Shown piece after piece: positions 32,645-44,035 of a DNA stretch of 64,000 nucleotides. Under the pieces are notes generated by a model. The model worked only from the letters and a program-made list of their open reading frames with translations, was not told the origin of the DNA and did no database searches. The stretch lies in the NCBI RefSeq assembly GCF_039555335.1, contig NC_092637.1:38652526-38716525 (forward strand), given 5' to 3'. Each line of letters opens with the position of its first letter. Positions within the stretch are counted from its first letter, which is position 1. The translations under genes were made by a program, and so were the position numbers. The DNA is from Amphiura filiformis. Its lineage: Eukaryota > Echinodermata > Ophiuroidea > Amphilepidida > Amphiuridae.

Positions 32645-33611
32645 AGTTAATTTTTTATTACTTCCGTGGTCCGGGTACGCACTGGTGAATTGCGATCGCG
32701 TAGAAGTGACAAGGTCGCCGCAGGGTCAGAATTTGGCAGGGTCAGAATTTCAGCGTGAATCAGAGTTAAGATTCTCGTAAGGCCAATGATGAAAGTCAAT
32801 TCATTGTTTCCCGTTACACAATATTTCATTACTGTGTAGGTGACCATTTCATTTTTCATTATTCATTATTTTATACTATTTCATTATTGCATCTGTTACA
32901 GGTGTAAACCAATAACTACCCATGTATACTTGTGATAAATCACAATTTGTAGTTTACTAAAATTACAGATGTAGTTTACAAGCACATGAAGGTAATTGTG
33001 CAACTATTTTCAGAAGTTTCACAATATTTTTTACTGGATGAGATCAGAGCAGATCAAAAGGTGCGGGCCATTGAATTGAGTAGGTATCATTATTAATTCA
33101 TTTTAACCATATTATACCATGCTCCTACTGCAAAGAAAATCCCTGGAAATCAACAGAAAGAGATTTATGATATATATTTAAAACCACAATTATTTATTGG
33201 GTATGTTAAAGTTTGTTAGAAATCAACATTTTATTCAAAATAATGAAATATTTGGCCAGCAATTGTTTTTGAGCGGAGTAGGGTAACGGGAAACAAGGAA
33301 TCAACTTTCATTAGCCTAAACAGTTGATTCTCGCAAACGTTTGTAATCATGACCAGTAGTTTACACAGAAGTTGATTTGCGAGAATCAAATGATTCCCGC
33401 TAATTTATTCTGCAAGAATCAAGATTGATTCTCGCACTGTGAAACGAAATTCTGACCCTGCAATGGGTCAACCGGCTTGTTGTCAAGTCCGTTGATCAGC
33501 CAATCAGTGATGTGTGATTGTTAAATTTGTCTTCTGTGTGTACGCTCGTCTACGCTCATGACGCTTGGCGCACAGCTCGGTCGGACCACGGAAGTAATAA
33601 AGAATTAACTT
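32645..33611. mobile_element. TIR element C, hosts A3
   Basis: AAGTTAATTTTTTATTACTT then CCGTGGTCCG at the left; CGGACCACGGAAGTAATAAA then GAATTAACTT at the right. Words GCGAGAATCA and TTCTGACCCTGC recur inverted within. Removing A3 leaves about 430 bp. Target duplication not clear. Confidence 0.65.
32781..33316. mobile_element. family A element, copy A3, TAA target duplication
   Basis: TAA at 32778-32780 and 33317-33319. Ends GGCCAATGATGAAAGTCAAT and TCAACTTTCATTAGCC. It is inverted relative to A1 and lacks B1, giving the empty site. Words GATGAGATCAGAGCAGATCA and AATATTTGGCCAGCAATTG match A1 in reverse. Confidence 0.82.
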
Positions 33612-34785
33612 TAGTATCGTTAATCATGCATGCAATGCATCATTGCATGTATCATGGTATCATGTACATACACATTATTAATTACTTCTCCGCTGTAACT
33701 TCAACTTAACTTGTAAACATGAAACATCATCATGCATGCAGCATGATCATGGTCAAAAACAATATCATGGTATTGATGGTCACATGGACATGGTCATGAT
33801 CATGATGATGGTAAGCTTACTTACATTTTGTATGTGCATTGCGATTGATGATGACTGACTCACACTGAGAGTCGCATATTTATGGCTTACCTTTCTTGAA
33901 TCGCTTTGATTTTGGCATTTTTAAAGAAAGCTATATGTCATCAACCAATGACCAAAAGATTTTTTAAATAGCTGAATTTGTATACAATAAATATCAGAAT
34001 AATCGTTGCGCAAGACACACATACACGTGCACAATGTTTTTGATGGCTACTATATTCATGCACAAAGTTGGCTGGCATGAATATTAATGACCTAACGTCA
34101 TTGTTTGCCATTTGGGTCAAAAGATGGTCGTAGGGTAAAGTGACTTTAAGGGATGGGTTTATATGTGTGTAAATGGAGGAGAAATGGGAGGATTTTGGCA
34201 TGTTTGCTGTGATTGTTTGCCTAGCAATATTGATCACAAGTACACAATTGATGGTGCATATCAAGGACCAAACTCTATAGTTTTATATTTGAGCACGATC
34301 ACTTCTGTAAGGTCATGGGAAATTATGTAAATCGGCTTTTATATTTGATGTTGCATATCGGCTCACGCACTTTTTTTTTGTACCCAGTATTTCACAAAGT
34401 CCCTGTACTCTGATGACCCTATGACTTTTTGCTGGTATGTTGAGCATTAATTATAGTACTTACCTCCTACTTTAGGAACATGCGTATGCCTTAATGTATG
34501 TCGACCATGTCAACAACCCAGTGTAGTTTTACATGGTTGGAAAAGTCTATTTCCTTTCGCTATTTTGCCAATCATAATTCATAAATTGTCCAACTTTTTG
34601 ACAAAAAGAGTTTTGCAACTATTCCGCCAGCAAGGAAACACAAATTTATGTGTATCCAGTGCGTCCTTTACGTTTAAATAGTTCAGTGTATTGTCAAGTT
34701 GTGCCTCTATACGCCATATTTACGGAATTGATGATACGAGCTGATACAGAATTTTTGAACCCAAATTTCTTGAAATATACATTAC
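33612..34785. other. 5' flank of MRTO4
   Basis: Includes CATG-rich DNA (33630-33810, many CATGATCATG words) and the putative MRTO4 promoter just above 33918. No TATA box or clear element identified. Confidence 0.35.
33891..33918 (-). CDS. mrto4: MRTO4 exon 1 (start codon)
   Basis: First coding exon of MRTO4 (Mrt4), a nucleolar factor that occupies the P0/uL10 site on pre-60S ribosomal particles until it is exchanged for P0 late in maturation. The exon encodes residues 1-9, MPKSKRFKK, a basic start typical of the family, plus one base of codon 10. The donor read on the minus strand is GTAAGCC. The seven exons (33891-33918, 28099-28157, 27243-27346, 25783-25932, 20155-20306, 16384-16460, 13790-13999) total 780 nt and give 259 residues plus a stop, against about 239 in human MRTO4. 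All junctions keep phase. Intron 1 is 5.7 kb and holds the nested transposon stack. No core promoter motif was identified upstream. Confidence 0.88.
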
Positions 34786-34929
34786 CTTTTTAACTTCTCG
34801 CCACGAAATTGGATTCATAAGAAGGTCAAATACAAGCCTTCCATTATGGCTGGTATCATCATCTCGATTGGTGTCTTGTGTTAGTATTATTCCATATTTT
34901 GCTGGTAGAAGTTCAATGAAACCCTCCAT
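34786..34929 (-). CDS. possible first coding exon, unknown protein
   Basis: An open stretch starting MEGFIELLPAKYGIILTQDT and running 48 residues to REVKK, where a plausible donor GTAATG follows. Composition is protein-like and unlike the AT-rich noise around it, but I recognise no family. It lies about 0.9 kb upstream of MRTO4 on the same strand. A second good donor (GTAAGTAC, read on the minus strand near 34463) lies between them, but no acceptor and open frame could be joined convincingly. It may instead be a chance frame near the MRTO4 promoter. Confidence 0.25.
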
Positions 34930-35108
34930 AATTCACGACTACTGTCACTTGTGTTATAAACTCGATGTGTTTACTATATTGTCGCTCGGGTCCGCGACTA
35001 ATCGCAGGGACCGGTGTATCATTAGCTATTCTATACACTTTTCAATAGCCTTATTGTGATGTGTGGGAGTTTTAAAAGCCGAGCCATGAACAAAATATAA
35101 TGCGAGCA

Positions 35109-35386
35109 CCCGGGGGGGCATCAACTTTAGAGGTGACGCGTCATGACGGTATGTGCCTGTCAATATATGCCCCTCTTTTGAAGGCGACTATACCCGATGA
35201 CCAGGCACCTTCAGTTTTCAAAATATTATACCCAATGACCCCTTTTTCATTTTGATTGTACATAATGACCCTTTTTTTAAAATAAAAAAAACCCAACGTT
35301 TTGTACTGATATGCGCCTACTTCGCGAAGCTTGTAGGCACATCAATTACCTACCCTACCCATCAATTCTAAAGTTGAGTGCCCCGG
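35109..35386. mobile_element. CCCGGGG-family TIR element, copy 3
   Basis: Left end CCCGGGGGGGCATCAACTTT AGA and right end TCTAAAGTTGAGTGCCCCGG. Internal units are the complement of the family repeat (ATACCCAATGACCCC). Flanking octamers TGCGAGCA and AGCGAGCG share GCGAGC, a decayed 8-bp duplication. Confidence 0.7.
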
Positions 35387-35394
35387 AGCGAGCG

Positions 35395-36120
35395 CATATT
35401 AGCTCATACTGCGGGCCAATGAACAATGAGATAGTGGCTTTTCTGATATTGCTTTGAGGAACTGTTGAAGTATAAATCAGCCAACGAGTAGGTGTGTCCA
35501 AATTGCACATCTTGAATTGAGACCAAGACATGCTGTTATTTCAATTGTTATACCGTTCCGGTTGGTTTATTACCTACCATTGCCTACGAGATGCAGTTCT
35601 AAGGTGACAGAGGGACAGGTCTGCAATTCGATTCCACAACCATTCATACCTTTCATCTGTTTTATTGTATTATCGTGCGAATTGCTCCGTGGTACCTTAC
35701 GGGTACCTGAATTTTATTTGAATGAAGATGACTCTGTCATGCTCGACGTCATATTGCATAATTTCTATAGAGTATATGCAATAAACCAACCAGAACAGTA
35801 TAACAATTGAAATAATAGGCAGTTCTAAGATAGGTTAAGAAGAATATAACGTCACAATTCTGTATTATTATTCAAGGTTGTAACGTGTGTCTATGCTGTC
35901 ATGTAGGCCTACCTGGCAACAGACACGCCCCCGGTACAAACAGATGAAATTTGTAGAAAAGCGTGATTATGACAAAAACATTAAAAAATGATACTTTGAG
36001 GTATTGTTTTTTAATTTTTGTATGGCAGATCATACATACACATGTGCTGAGGTCAAAAGGTAAAAATTTTGTTTTGACCCCTCACTCACCTGTCATTCCA
36101 AACAACCCCTTAATTCAGCT
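35395..36120. other. spacer
   Basis: A 97-codon open frame at 35517-35810 has no recognisable motif and I leave it unannotated as a gene. No repeat ends seen. Confidence 0.35.
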
Positions 36121-36124
36121 TTTA

Positions 36125-36240
36125 AAGGGAGTGTTCAGAAATATTTTGGAGAAGCGGGCAACTTTTTGACCCCCTCTATAAAACCTAAAAAATTTTCCCC
36201 ATTCAAAGGAAGCAAAACGTTTTTGCCTCCTGTGATGTGC
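36125..36240. mobile_element. solo end of the GGGAGTGTTCAGAAATA family
   Basis: GGGAGTGTTCAGAAATATTT TGG at 36127 matches the left terminus of the element at 36268, in the same orientation and without its own right end. Confidence 0.5.
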
Positions 36241-36267
36241 CCTTATCAACTGAAACGAATCAGCTTA

Positions 36268-37408
36268 GGGAGTGTTCAGAAATACTTTGGTGGGGGGGGC
36301 TGGTAAAAAGGGAGGGGGGAAAAAAAGGTTTTGGACCTGAAAAAAGGGGACCAAAAAGTTTTAGGTGGTAGGAAAGGGGGGGCCAAAAAAGTTTTCCGCT
36401 TTAAAACCCAAACTTTTTCGCGCGCTTCGCGCGCATTGAGACCCTATATCACTTTCAACATGGGCAAATTTTGGTTTTCAGTGCTTTTGTTTGAAAAAAT
36501 GATGGCACTTAGTGTACACATATATCTATTAATTAATATAACATTAAAGATGATCAGCAACATCTTGGTTGGTCTAAGAAATACTGGCACTTTTTTATCA
36601 TAGAATTTTATATCTTTTCAAAGTAGGCTACAAACATGATTATGTACCAATCTGATCAAAATACAACTAATTCAAGAAAACATTGCAAATAAATTGGATT
36701 TCTTTGCACGTAAACTGCACACTTCAGTTTACTATTTCTCATTGCAAAATTATTTTGTACACATAGGCCCATGGGTAGATTTACCATAAGGCAGAGTGGG
36801 CACAGGCCCAGATGCCACGGTCTTTGTATTTTGGGGCCAAAACTGATACCCGTCTACATTTGCGTGACCAAATTAATCTCATTATTTGACCATTTTAGCT
36901 TTTTGCATAAATTAGTTCCAATTTTAACAATTATTTGACCATTCAAACGTCAATATGGCCAAATTGTTTGCGCGGTTCGCGCGCATTATTTTGTACTATT
37001 ATAATAGCCACGGATCCAAATTATGCTGATGTGCCTATGAACCTCCAAATAAATCATCTATTTCATTTATCCCTGTACAATCAGATAAACACCCTGATTT
37101 GGGACAAATCTAAATTAAGTATAAAATGAAAATTTCCTCGTGCTTGTATTTCATGCACAATTGTCCCACCGAGAATGTTTCAAACATTTGCCTCCCTCAA
37201 TGACATGTGACCCAGATATCACACCACTGGAAAAACACTATTAAGTATAATGTTTGTTATACGATAATGGGGGGGGGTCAAAAAGTTTTGTCTGTCAAAA
37301 GAGGGGGGTCAAAAAGTTTAGCGGTCCAACGAGGGGGGGAATAATAGTTTTCGAGCGAAAAATGTGACAAAGACCAGCCCCCCTACCAAAGTATTAATGA
37401 ACACTCCC
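36268..37408. mobile_element. 1.14-kb TIR element, TTA target duplication
   Basis: TTA at 36265-36267 and 37409-37411. Ends GGGAGTGTTCAGAAATACTT TGGT and ACCAAAGTATTAATGAACAC TCCC. G-runs with GGGGTCAAAAAGTTT lie near both ends in opposite sense. TTA target plus GGG...CCC ends suit PIF/Harbinger. No transposase frame. Confidence 0.8.
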
Positions 37409-37844
37409 TTATCAACTTGTAGGCGCGCTTTATATTTAGCAAAGTCATAGTTCATTGAATTTACAACCGTATGACAAAACAGGCGAATATAGTAACTTTT
37501 AAAGAAAATTTAAATTTAAAGAAAATTGGCCATTGCTCATTCTAATGACGCTAGTATATGGACAATATAGGGGGCATATAAAGTGTGCTTTTTCACATTT
37601 GAAAAATATTGTAAGGAACACTTGAGGTTTTGACTTTTAAAACCTACATTTTGGTCAAAATTGTGCTTGGATAGGTACTTTTCAACAGATTTACCACATT
37701 CGCCTTGCTATAACATTGAATTGCGTGATCTGTTGACCCTAATGACGAAAAATGTTTTTAGGAGGAAGTGTTAGCGTTCGTTTGATATAAAAACATTCTG
37801 ATTGGATGAAACACTTGAGGTTTCGACAAAAAACAATCACATAC

Positions 37845-38040
37845 TATAATACCAGCTCATTGCTCATTGCACAGGTAAATCAGAAACATGTGTTGTGTGG
37901 ATTTAACCAGAGAAGATCTGATTTAATCAGTTGAGCTGTTTTCAATGAGTGTTATCTTGGTTTAATAGCTTTTAAATGGGGTTTAAGTCCTGCAAAGGTC
38001 GTGGTGAATTCTACTGATAGACATGACTGCATCATGCATT
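37845..38040. repeat. repeat arm, inverted copy at 43845-44035
   Basis: ACTATAATACCAGCTCATTG, then GAGAAGATCTGATTTAATCA GTTGAGCTG, and AAGGTCGTGGTGAATTCTAC are found in reverse complement at 43845-44035. The arms lie about 5.8 kb apart around the plus-strand LINE. Confidence 0.75.
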
Positions 38041-38524
38041 TTTGAGAAAAGTGGGGGGATGATGCTGTGCCGGATCACGAAATGACCTTTTAACAGATTA
38101 TGAGTATAAAAGGTGAAAGTAATTTAGTATGCTCTTTGCAGAATATGAAGAGAGATTGTAGACTTGGTCGTTGTTGTTCTTCAAAAGGAGGTACATTTGA
38201 ACCAGTTTGCATAGCCAATAATGTGCTATTTTAATACAGCAACGAAGGAGATTTTGAGTATAGAGGAATCCAAATTCACGCATTCCTACACCTGACTAGC
38301 AGCCTTTAGTTGGGTACCCGTCGGCTACAATGCACTCAAAATGTGAAATGATTCGGCCTTGGCGGAAATTTTAAACTGCATTCCATCACCCGTTTTACAC
38401 CTTCCGCGAAAACACAGGTAGACAAAAGAATGATTAAAGTTACAACACAATACAGTTCCCTTCGACAAAACACACAGCTTAACATGGTCTATTCGCTGTT
38501 GAAGTGACATAATAATCGGATTAA

Positions 38525-38799
38525 GGGACCGTTCACAAACACTTGTAAGGGGGGCCTGATGCAAAAAAAAATTTATCGCGAAAAATTTTCGGGGCCCCCT
38601 TTACAGACCTCGAAAATTTCAGCCCCCCCCCCCTTTTTGACATGAAAATTATGGGTCAACCCCATAGAAAAGCATATAAACTCAATTTTTCCAGGAAAAT
38701 TTGTGGTAATTTTTTTCAGGGCCCCCCTTTAGGAGGGTCAAAAATTTCAGCCCCCCCCTTGCATCAGGCCCCCCCTTACAAGTGTTTGTGAACGGTCCC
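38525..38799. mobile_element. 275-bp palindromic TIR element, TAA target duplication
   Basis: TAA at 38522-38524 and 38800-38802. Ends GGGACCGTTCACAAACACTT then GTAAGGGGGGCCTGATGCA, mirrored at the right end. Internal GGCCCCCTTT / AAGGGGGGCCC words continue the symmetry. PIF/Harbinger-like by target and GGG ends. Confidence 0.83.
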
Positions 38800-39826
38800 T
38801 AACTACACGCGGTATCTATGCATTGATGTACTTGCGAACAAAAGGACTATGTATGAATAGATGCGACGGGATTACCTGCGGAATTATCTCCATTATATAT
38901 ATTATTAGCTATTATTCTATTAACCCTCCTCGTCCTTGCATCTTCTCTAGGTGTTAGGCGGCTTTTATTTGCACAATTGGACGCTCAAACAGCAGGTTCG
39001 TGCTAGCGGGTACCCAAAGATGTCCGACCAAATCCTGACCATGACTTGGCTCGTTGGATTCGTCTATATATGAAGGTACTCCTCCTCCCCCAAAGGATTA
39101 AAATTCTTCTGTCGACTTGCGGGAGTCTGGTTAATAAAACAACACATCTGTCAATAAAAAGGATCAGTGCAGAAAGAAGCCCGTTTCTCCTGGAGAAAGA
39201 GAGTGATTATCGAAAGAAGCATCTTAGCTGGAGAAAGCGTCACATTTGCAAGGAGTTGAGTATTTGGAGAAAGCAGCATCATTTCTGTGCGAGGATTGTA
39301 CGCAAAGGATATAAAATATAAGCGAACAAGGATGTATACATTTTGCAGCCAGACCATTGTTCCAGAACACTATACTCATCGTACCTGCAGTAACTGATGT
39401 CCACAGGAAGAGAGAGGGGTATCGGACGCGCACAACTCTGTTACTTCTATAAGACATGTGCAGGTTTTTCTCTCAAGCCCTACGGCGAGGGGCTAATGAC
39501 GACGGGGGCAGGTGGAGGATACTACTGGGAAGCCTCTAGCCATGAATCTCCACGTAGGCGACTCGGGTGTGATGGTTGCTTTGACGTCGACTTGGAATGA
39601 CGACTCATCTTGTATCCTGCCCGAGTGACAAAGCAGCCCAGCCCACGGGACAGTACTGCTTTCCCCGGAAGGGGAGGGGATGATAAAAGGATTCCTTAAA
39701 AAGCTCATTCCACTTGTAATCTGCTCGTTCACCGTGGCTATAGCTGATTATCCAATTTAGCGGTAGAGCAAGAATTAGAACTAAACGTAAACAACGTAAA
39801 GGAAAGACAAATATCAATATTGCAGC

Positions 39827-40891
39827 ATGGAATGTCCGGACCCCAACAACCCAAACAACCTTGAACGCAGAATAACTGTAGTAGCAAAAGCACTGAAGCG
39901 TTATAACATTGATATAGCAGCGCTCTCTGAAACTCGTCTCCCAGACACTTCACAACTTGAAGAACATGGATGTGGCTACACATTCTTTTGGAGTGGCAAG
40001 CCAGCCAGTGAAGCCAGACAATCAGGAGTTGGGTTCGCCATACGGAACCAGCATCTTAAACTCCTTGACAAGCTCCCACACAGCGACAGACTTGCTATGA
40101 ATAGTGGCTTTGTTACCTTCATCAGCGCTTATGCCCCAACAATGGCATACTCAGACCAGGCCAAGGAAGAATTCTATGAGGAGCTGGACCATATCATTCA
40201 GTCAGTACCACGTTCTGACAAGCTGTTTCTACTTGGTGACTTCAATGCTCCTGTTGGATCAGATCATGCAGCATGGCAGAAAGTCCTTGGTCATCATGGA
40301 GTTGGAAAGGAAAATTCAAATGGCACCCTTTTGCTAACCTTGTGTGCTGAGAAGCAGTTGGTCATTACCAACACACTGTACACCCAGAAAGACAGCTTCA
40401 AGACAACTTGGCGACATCCACGCTCTGGTCACTGGCACCAAATCGACTTCATCATCATTAGGCAGAGAGACTGGCATGATGTCAAACTTACTCGTGCAGC
40501 CAAAGCATCAACGTGTCACTCGGACCATGCCCTCCTGAAAAGCAAAGTGTCCATCCGCTTCAAACTGAGTCGACAGCATCAACGTGTCCAAGGAACCAAG
40601 AAATTACATGTTACCAAGCTTGCAACCAGTGAGGCACAAGCCACTCTCAGGGACAACATTGCATCTGCCCTCGTCGACCTCGTAGACACCGAGTACAGTG
40701 ATGCAGCTAGCCACTGGGAAGAGCTCCGCAAGAAAATTGATCAGGCATCAGCTGACTCCCTGGGTTATGCAAAGAAGAAGCATAAAGACTGGTTTGATGA
40801 AAAAGATGTCTCAGTGAACGTTCTGCTTGATGAACTGCACTCCCTTCACATCGAGTATGCCAACAACAAAGACTCTCAGGCAACCATGTGA
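39827..40891 (+). pseudogene. LINE endonuclease domain (frame 1)
   Basis: Motifs in order: ALSETRL near residue 36 (catalytic Glu), LLGDFNAPVG near 144 (Asp/Asn pair), and STCHSDHALL near 237 (catalytic Asp-His). The opening strand of the domain, AAWNVRT, is read from 39806 in another frame, so a frameshift lies near 39850 and the ATG at 39827 is not the ancestral start. The frame ends at 40891 with a 4-base overlap to the next piece, another indel. The gag-like part expected upstream in some clades is not seen. Confidence 0.88.
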
Positions 40892-41571
40892 AGCAAAAGG
40901 CTCAAGCGAAGCTACGTGAGATGAAGGACAACTGGTGGCGTTGCAGGACACAGGAATTACAGGAAGCTGCTGACACAAAGAATATCAAGAAGTTCTTTAG
41001 CGAGCTCAAGGCGGTCTATGGACCTTCTTCCAGAGGAACCAGCCCACTACTTGACCTTGATGGACATACTGTGATCAAGGAACCGTCACTCATCACAGAG
41101 AGATGGGCTCAGCACTTCAACCAGCTGCTCAACCGCCAGTCAACAATCTCTGAGGAGGCAATTGCAGTAATACCACAAAACCCAGTAATTGAAGAGCTCG
41201 ACCAACCACCTACTGTTGAAGAAACAGTAAAGGCGATCAAACAGCTTTCTAGTGGCAAAGCTCCAGGCGAGGATGGCATTCCCCCAGAAGTTTACAAATA
41301 TGGTGGAGATAAGCTTGTGTCCGAGCTAACGCGGCTCTTCAAAGAACTCTGGGCAGAAGGTGAGGTTCCACAGGATTTCAAAGATGCTCTGATAATACAC
41401 TTCTACAAGAACAAAGGGGATAGACGCATTTGTGACAACCATCGTGGTATATCGCTGTTAAGCACTGCTGGTAAGATCGTCGCCAGAGTGATCATCAATC
41501 GTCTTACTACCCATCTTGATAGCACCTTTCCAGAGAGTCAATGTGGCTTTAGACATGCTATTTGCAGCTAG
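40888..41571 (+). pseudogene. LINE RT, N-terminal part
   Basis: Linker then RT motifs 0-2: LSSGKAPGEDGIPPEVYKY near residue 116, DALIIHFYKNKGDR near 165, DNHRGISLLS near 183 and SQCGFR near 218. A stop follows at 41571 and the next piece starts 45 bases later, so a short stretch after the GFR motif is shifted. Confidence 0.88.
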
Positions 41572-41615
41572 ACAAGTTCAGGAGAAATGCAGGGAACACA
41601 ACCTAGACCTGTATA

Positions 41616-42107
41616 ATGGTGTTTGTTGATCTCACCAAAGCCGTCGACTCTGTCAGTCGTGAAGGCCTCTGGAGGTTACTACTGAGGATAGGATGCCCAC
41701 CAAGAGTAGTTAAGATAATCCGCTCATTTTATGATGGCATGATGGCCCGCATATCGGACCTAGGGACAACACCGGAAGCATTTCCAGTGTCAAATGGTAC
41801 CAAGCAGGGATGTGTTATGGCCCCTCTATTGTTTAGCATCATCTTCTCTGCAATGCTTCAAGATGCCTTCAAGGACTGTAACGAAGGAGTCATGATCAGG
41901 TTTATAAGCGATGGTGGAATCTTCAACCTTCAACGCCTGAAAGCCAAGACAAAGGTGTCTCTATCACTTCTGCGTGAGCTACTATTTGCTGATGATTGCG
42001 CCCTGATTGCCTATACCGAAGAGGATCTACAGAGCATTCTCAACGACTTTGCTAGAGCAGCCACACGCTATGGTCTTACCATAAGCATTAAGACGACGAT
42101 CAACTAA
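41616..42107 (+). pseudogene. LINE RT, catalytic part
   Basis: Contains motif A FVDLTKAVDSV (Asp at residue 5; the usual Phe after Ala is Val here), motif B NGTKQGCVMAPLLFS near 60, and motif C LLFADDCAL near 123 with the catalytic Asp pair. Ends ISIKTTIN at a stop; about 25 residues normally following the KT motif are missing before the next frame. Confidence 0.88.
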
Positions 42108-42112
42108 AGGTT

Positions 42113-42887
42113 GTGCAGAAGTTCTGCTATCTAGGTGGCTTCCTCTCACAGAATGCCTGCATTGATGATGAGATCACTTCACGAATTAGCAAAGCAAGCG
42201 CCAGTTTCGGACGGTTGCATCACAGACTCTGGTCTGATCATGGCATCCGACTCAGTACTATTAAGCTCGGTGTATATAGAACAGTTGTGCTATCCACCCT
42301 CCTTTATGGAAGTGTCTCTTGGACCTGGTATCGCCGGCATGTGAGAAAACTTGACCAATTCCATCTAAGGTGCCTTCGTAAAATATGTGGTATCTCATAT
42401 GGAAGGACAGAGTACCAAACACCTCAGTACTTGAGCGCTGTGAATCGGAAGGTATTGAGGCAATCCTCATCAAAGGTCAACTCCGCGCCGGGCTGGACAT
42501 CTTGTTCGCATGGATGATAGCAGAATACCAAAGGCCCTGTTTTATGGCGAGCTAGTCAATGGTCAGCATTCACGAGGAGGTCAACACAAGAGATTCAAGG
42601 ATGTCCTTAAATCCAGTCTGAAAGCATGTGATATACCTACTGCATCTTGGGAGAGTCAGGCTCTCACCCGTCCAGAGTGGCGATCCGCTTGTCGTGCTGG
42701 TGTTAGGAAATTCGAGCAGCGACGTATCAAGACGCTCCAGGAAGCCCGCTCAGCCCGCCATGCTACACAAAGCCAAATTCCACCAAGCAATACTGATTAT
42801 GTCTGCCCTGACTGTCAACGACACTGCCGTTCCCGCGCAGGATTGGTCAGCCACCGCAGAAAACATCTAACCCTCAACCAGATTTGA
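42113..42887 (+). pseudogene. LINE RT thumb region and C-terminal zinc finger
   Basis: Two overlapping frames, 42113-42517 and 42510-42887. The first starts KFCYLGGFLSQNACIDDEIT and includes LSTLLYGSVSWT. The second has MDDSRIPKALFYGEL, GGQHKRFKDVLKSSLKACDI, and ends with the finger CPDCQRHCRSRAGLVSHRRK H (C-X2-C-X12-H-X3-H). The overlap shows one more frameshift. Confidence 0.86.
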
Positions 42888-43017
42888 GAGACAGGAGATC
42901 TGTCGGATACGACGGCTCACACCATCAATCATCAAGAAGACTGCTGGTTACTGAATTTAGTTAAAATTGTGTGATGGTGTGATTATATCGCATGTGCAGG
43001 GAATTAGATTTTGCTGG
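42888..43017. other. 3' flank of the plus-strand LINE
   Basis: Contains TGTGATGGTGTGATTATATC, which may be the 3' UTR. No A-rich or short-repeat tail is evident. Confidence 0.3.
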
Positions 43018-43655
43018 TATATGGCCGGACATACTGCAGTTACTGTCCGTTTTCCTATACACAATACACAGTGCTCTCACCATTGAGCTGTGACCTGTAC
43101 AAATCGTGCCATGTTAGAACTATTATAGGCATTTGCCTAGTTAACGACAATGTGTGAAAAATAACCGGCCAATATTAAAAGTACTCTCAAAAACTTCTAG
43201 CAAATATATTTCTCTAACATGATCTAAAATTACAGCTAGGTTAGATGTTCAGAAATATTCGTACTTTGGTAAAATAGTGAGTGAGGGCAAGGCATAGCTA
43301 ACCAACTCCCGTGTTAATTGAATGGAGATTTGACCGAAAATGTTGGTAAACGGACCGCTCACTTCTGAAGAATGCCACACGAAAACGGTACAAGCTACAT
43401 TTAAAGTACTCTCTGTTCGATCATCATGATAAGTTTCTTATAGTATGCCGAAATTGGGTACTGTAGGTGATTGACAAAGGGTCGTACTTCGCTGATGAGT
43501 AAATGACAGTGAACATAAAAGTCAGCGCCCATAACCCAAGTTAGTAGCTAGTTAGTGGAGGCTGTCGCAGGACTGATTATTGATTATTGAAGTGCTTTAT
43601 TTGGTCATGAGAGCGCGATTTAGGGCAAGGAAAAAAAGCGGGACACTTTTAGAGA

Positions 43656-43710
<55 letters not shown>
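43656..43710. repeat. (ATC)n microsatellite
   Basis: About 18 uninterrupted ATC units, in the loop of the foldback structure. Confidence 0.95.
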
Positions 43711-43711
<1 letters not shown>

Positions 43712-43844
43712 CTTTCTACATTTTTTCTAAACAACATACTGTTTTAATAAGAATTTTTTCTTAAAATGCATGTAACAACTATAATTATTGTTTAGAACGT
43801 GATGAAAACAAAACAAATATAATGCATAAGAAATCGTTTGTTTT

Positions 43845-44035
43845 AGAGCCATGATGCAGTCATGTATACAGTAGAATTCACCACGACCTTTGCGGAACTT
43901 AAACCCCATTAAAAGCTATTAAACCAAGATAACACTCATTGAAAACAGCTCAACTGATTAAATCAGATCTTCTCTGGTTGTGCACATGTGTCTGTTTTAT
44001 ATGTGCGGTATCGCAATGAGCTGGTATTATAGCTT
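43845..44035. repeat. repeat arm inverted relative to 37845-38040
   Basis: Reverse complement of the arm at 37.9 kb (GATTAAATCAGATCTTCTCT, GTAGAATTCACCACGACCTT, ATGAGCTGGTATTATAG). Confidence 0.75.

Larger units (their letters stand above)
39806..42887 (+). mobile_element. decayed non-LTR retrotransposon, endonuclease + RT + C2H2 finger
   Basis: Encodes an apurinic-type endonuclease, then a reverse transcriptase, then a C-terminal zinc finger, in order and on one strand, with the reading frame broken at least four times. It is richer in G+C than its surroundings. Such elements copy themselves by target-primed reverse transcription. The architecture (EN-RT followed by CX2CX12HX3H) fits an I-group-like LINE, but the clade is not settled. 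Component frames are given separately. A 5' part probably extends to about 39.3 kb. No poly-A tail or target duplication found. Confidence 0.9.

Noticed and set aside
34463-34560. Second exon joining the 34786-34929 candidate to a GTAAGTAC donor
   Set aside because: All three frames between plausible acceptors and the donor contain stops or lack an AG acceptor.
35517-35810. 97-codon frame as a gene
   Set aside because: No signal, domain, splice support or recognisable composition; likely chance.
39827-42887. Host endonuclease or developmental protein gene
   Set aside because: Order EN-RT-zinc finger, the F-A-D-D active site and multiple frameshifts identify a dead non-LTR retrotransposon.
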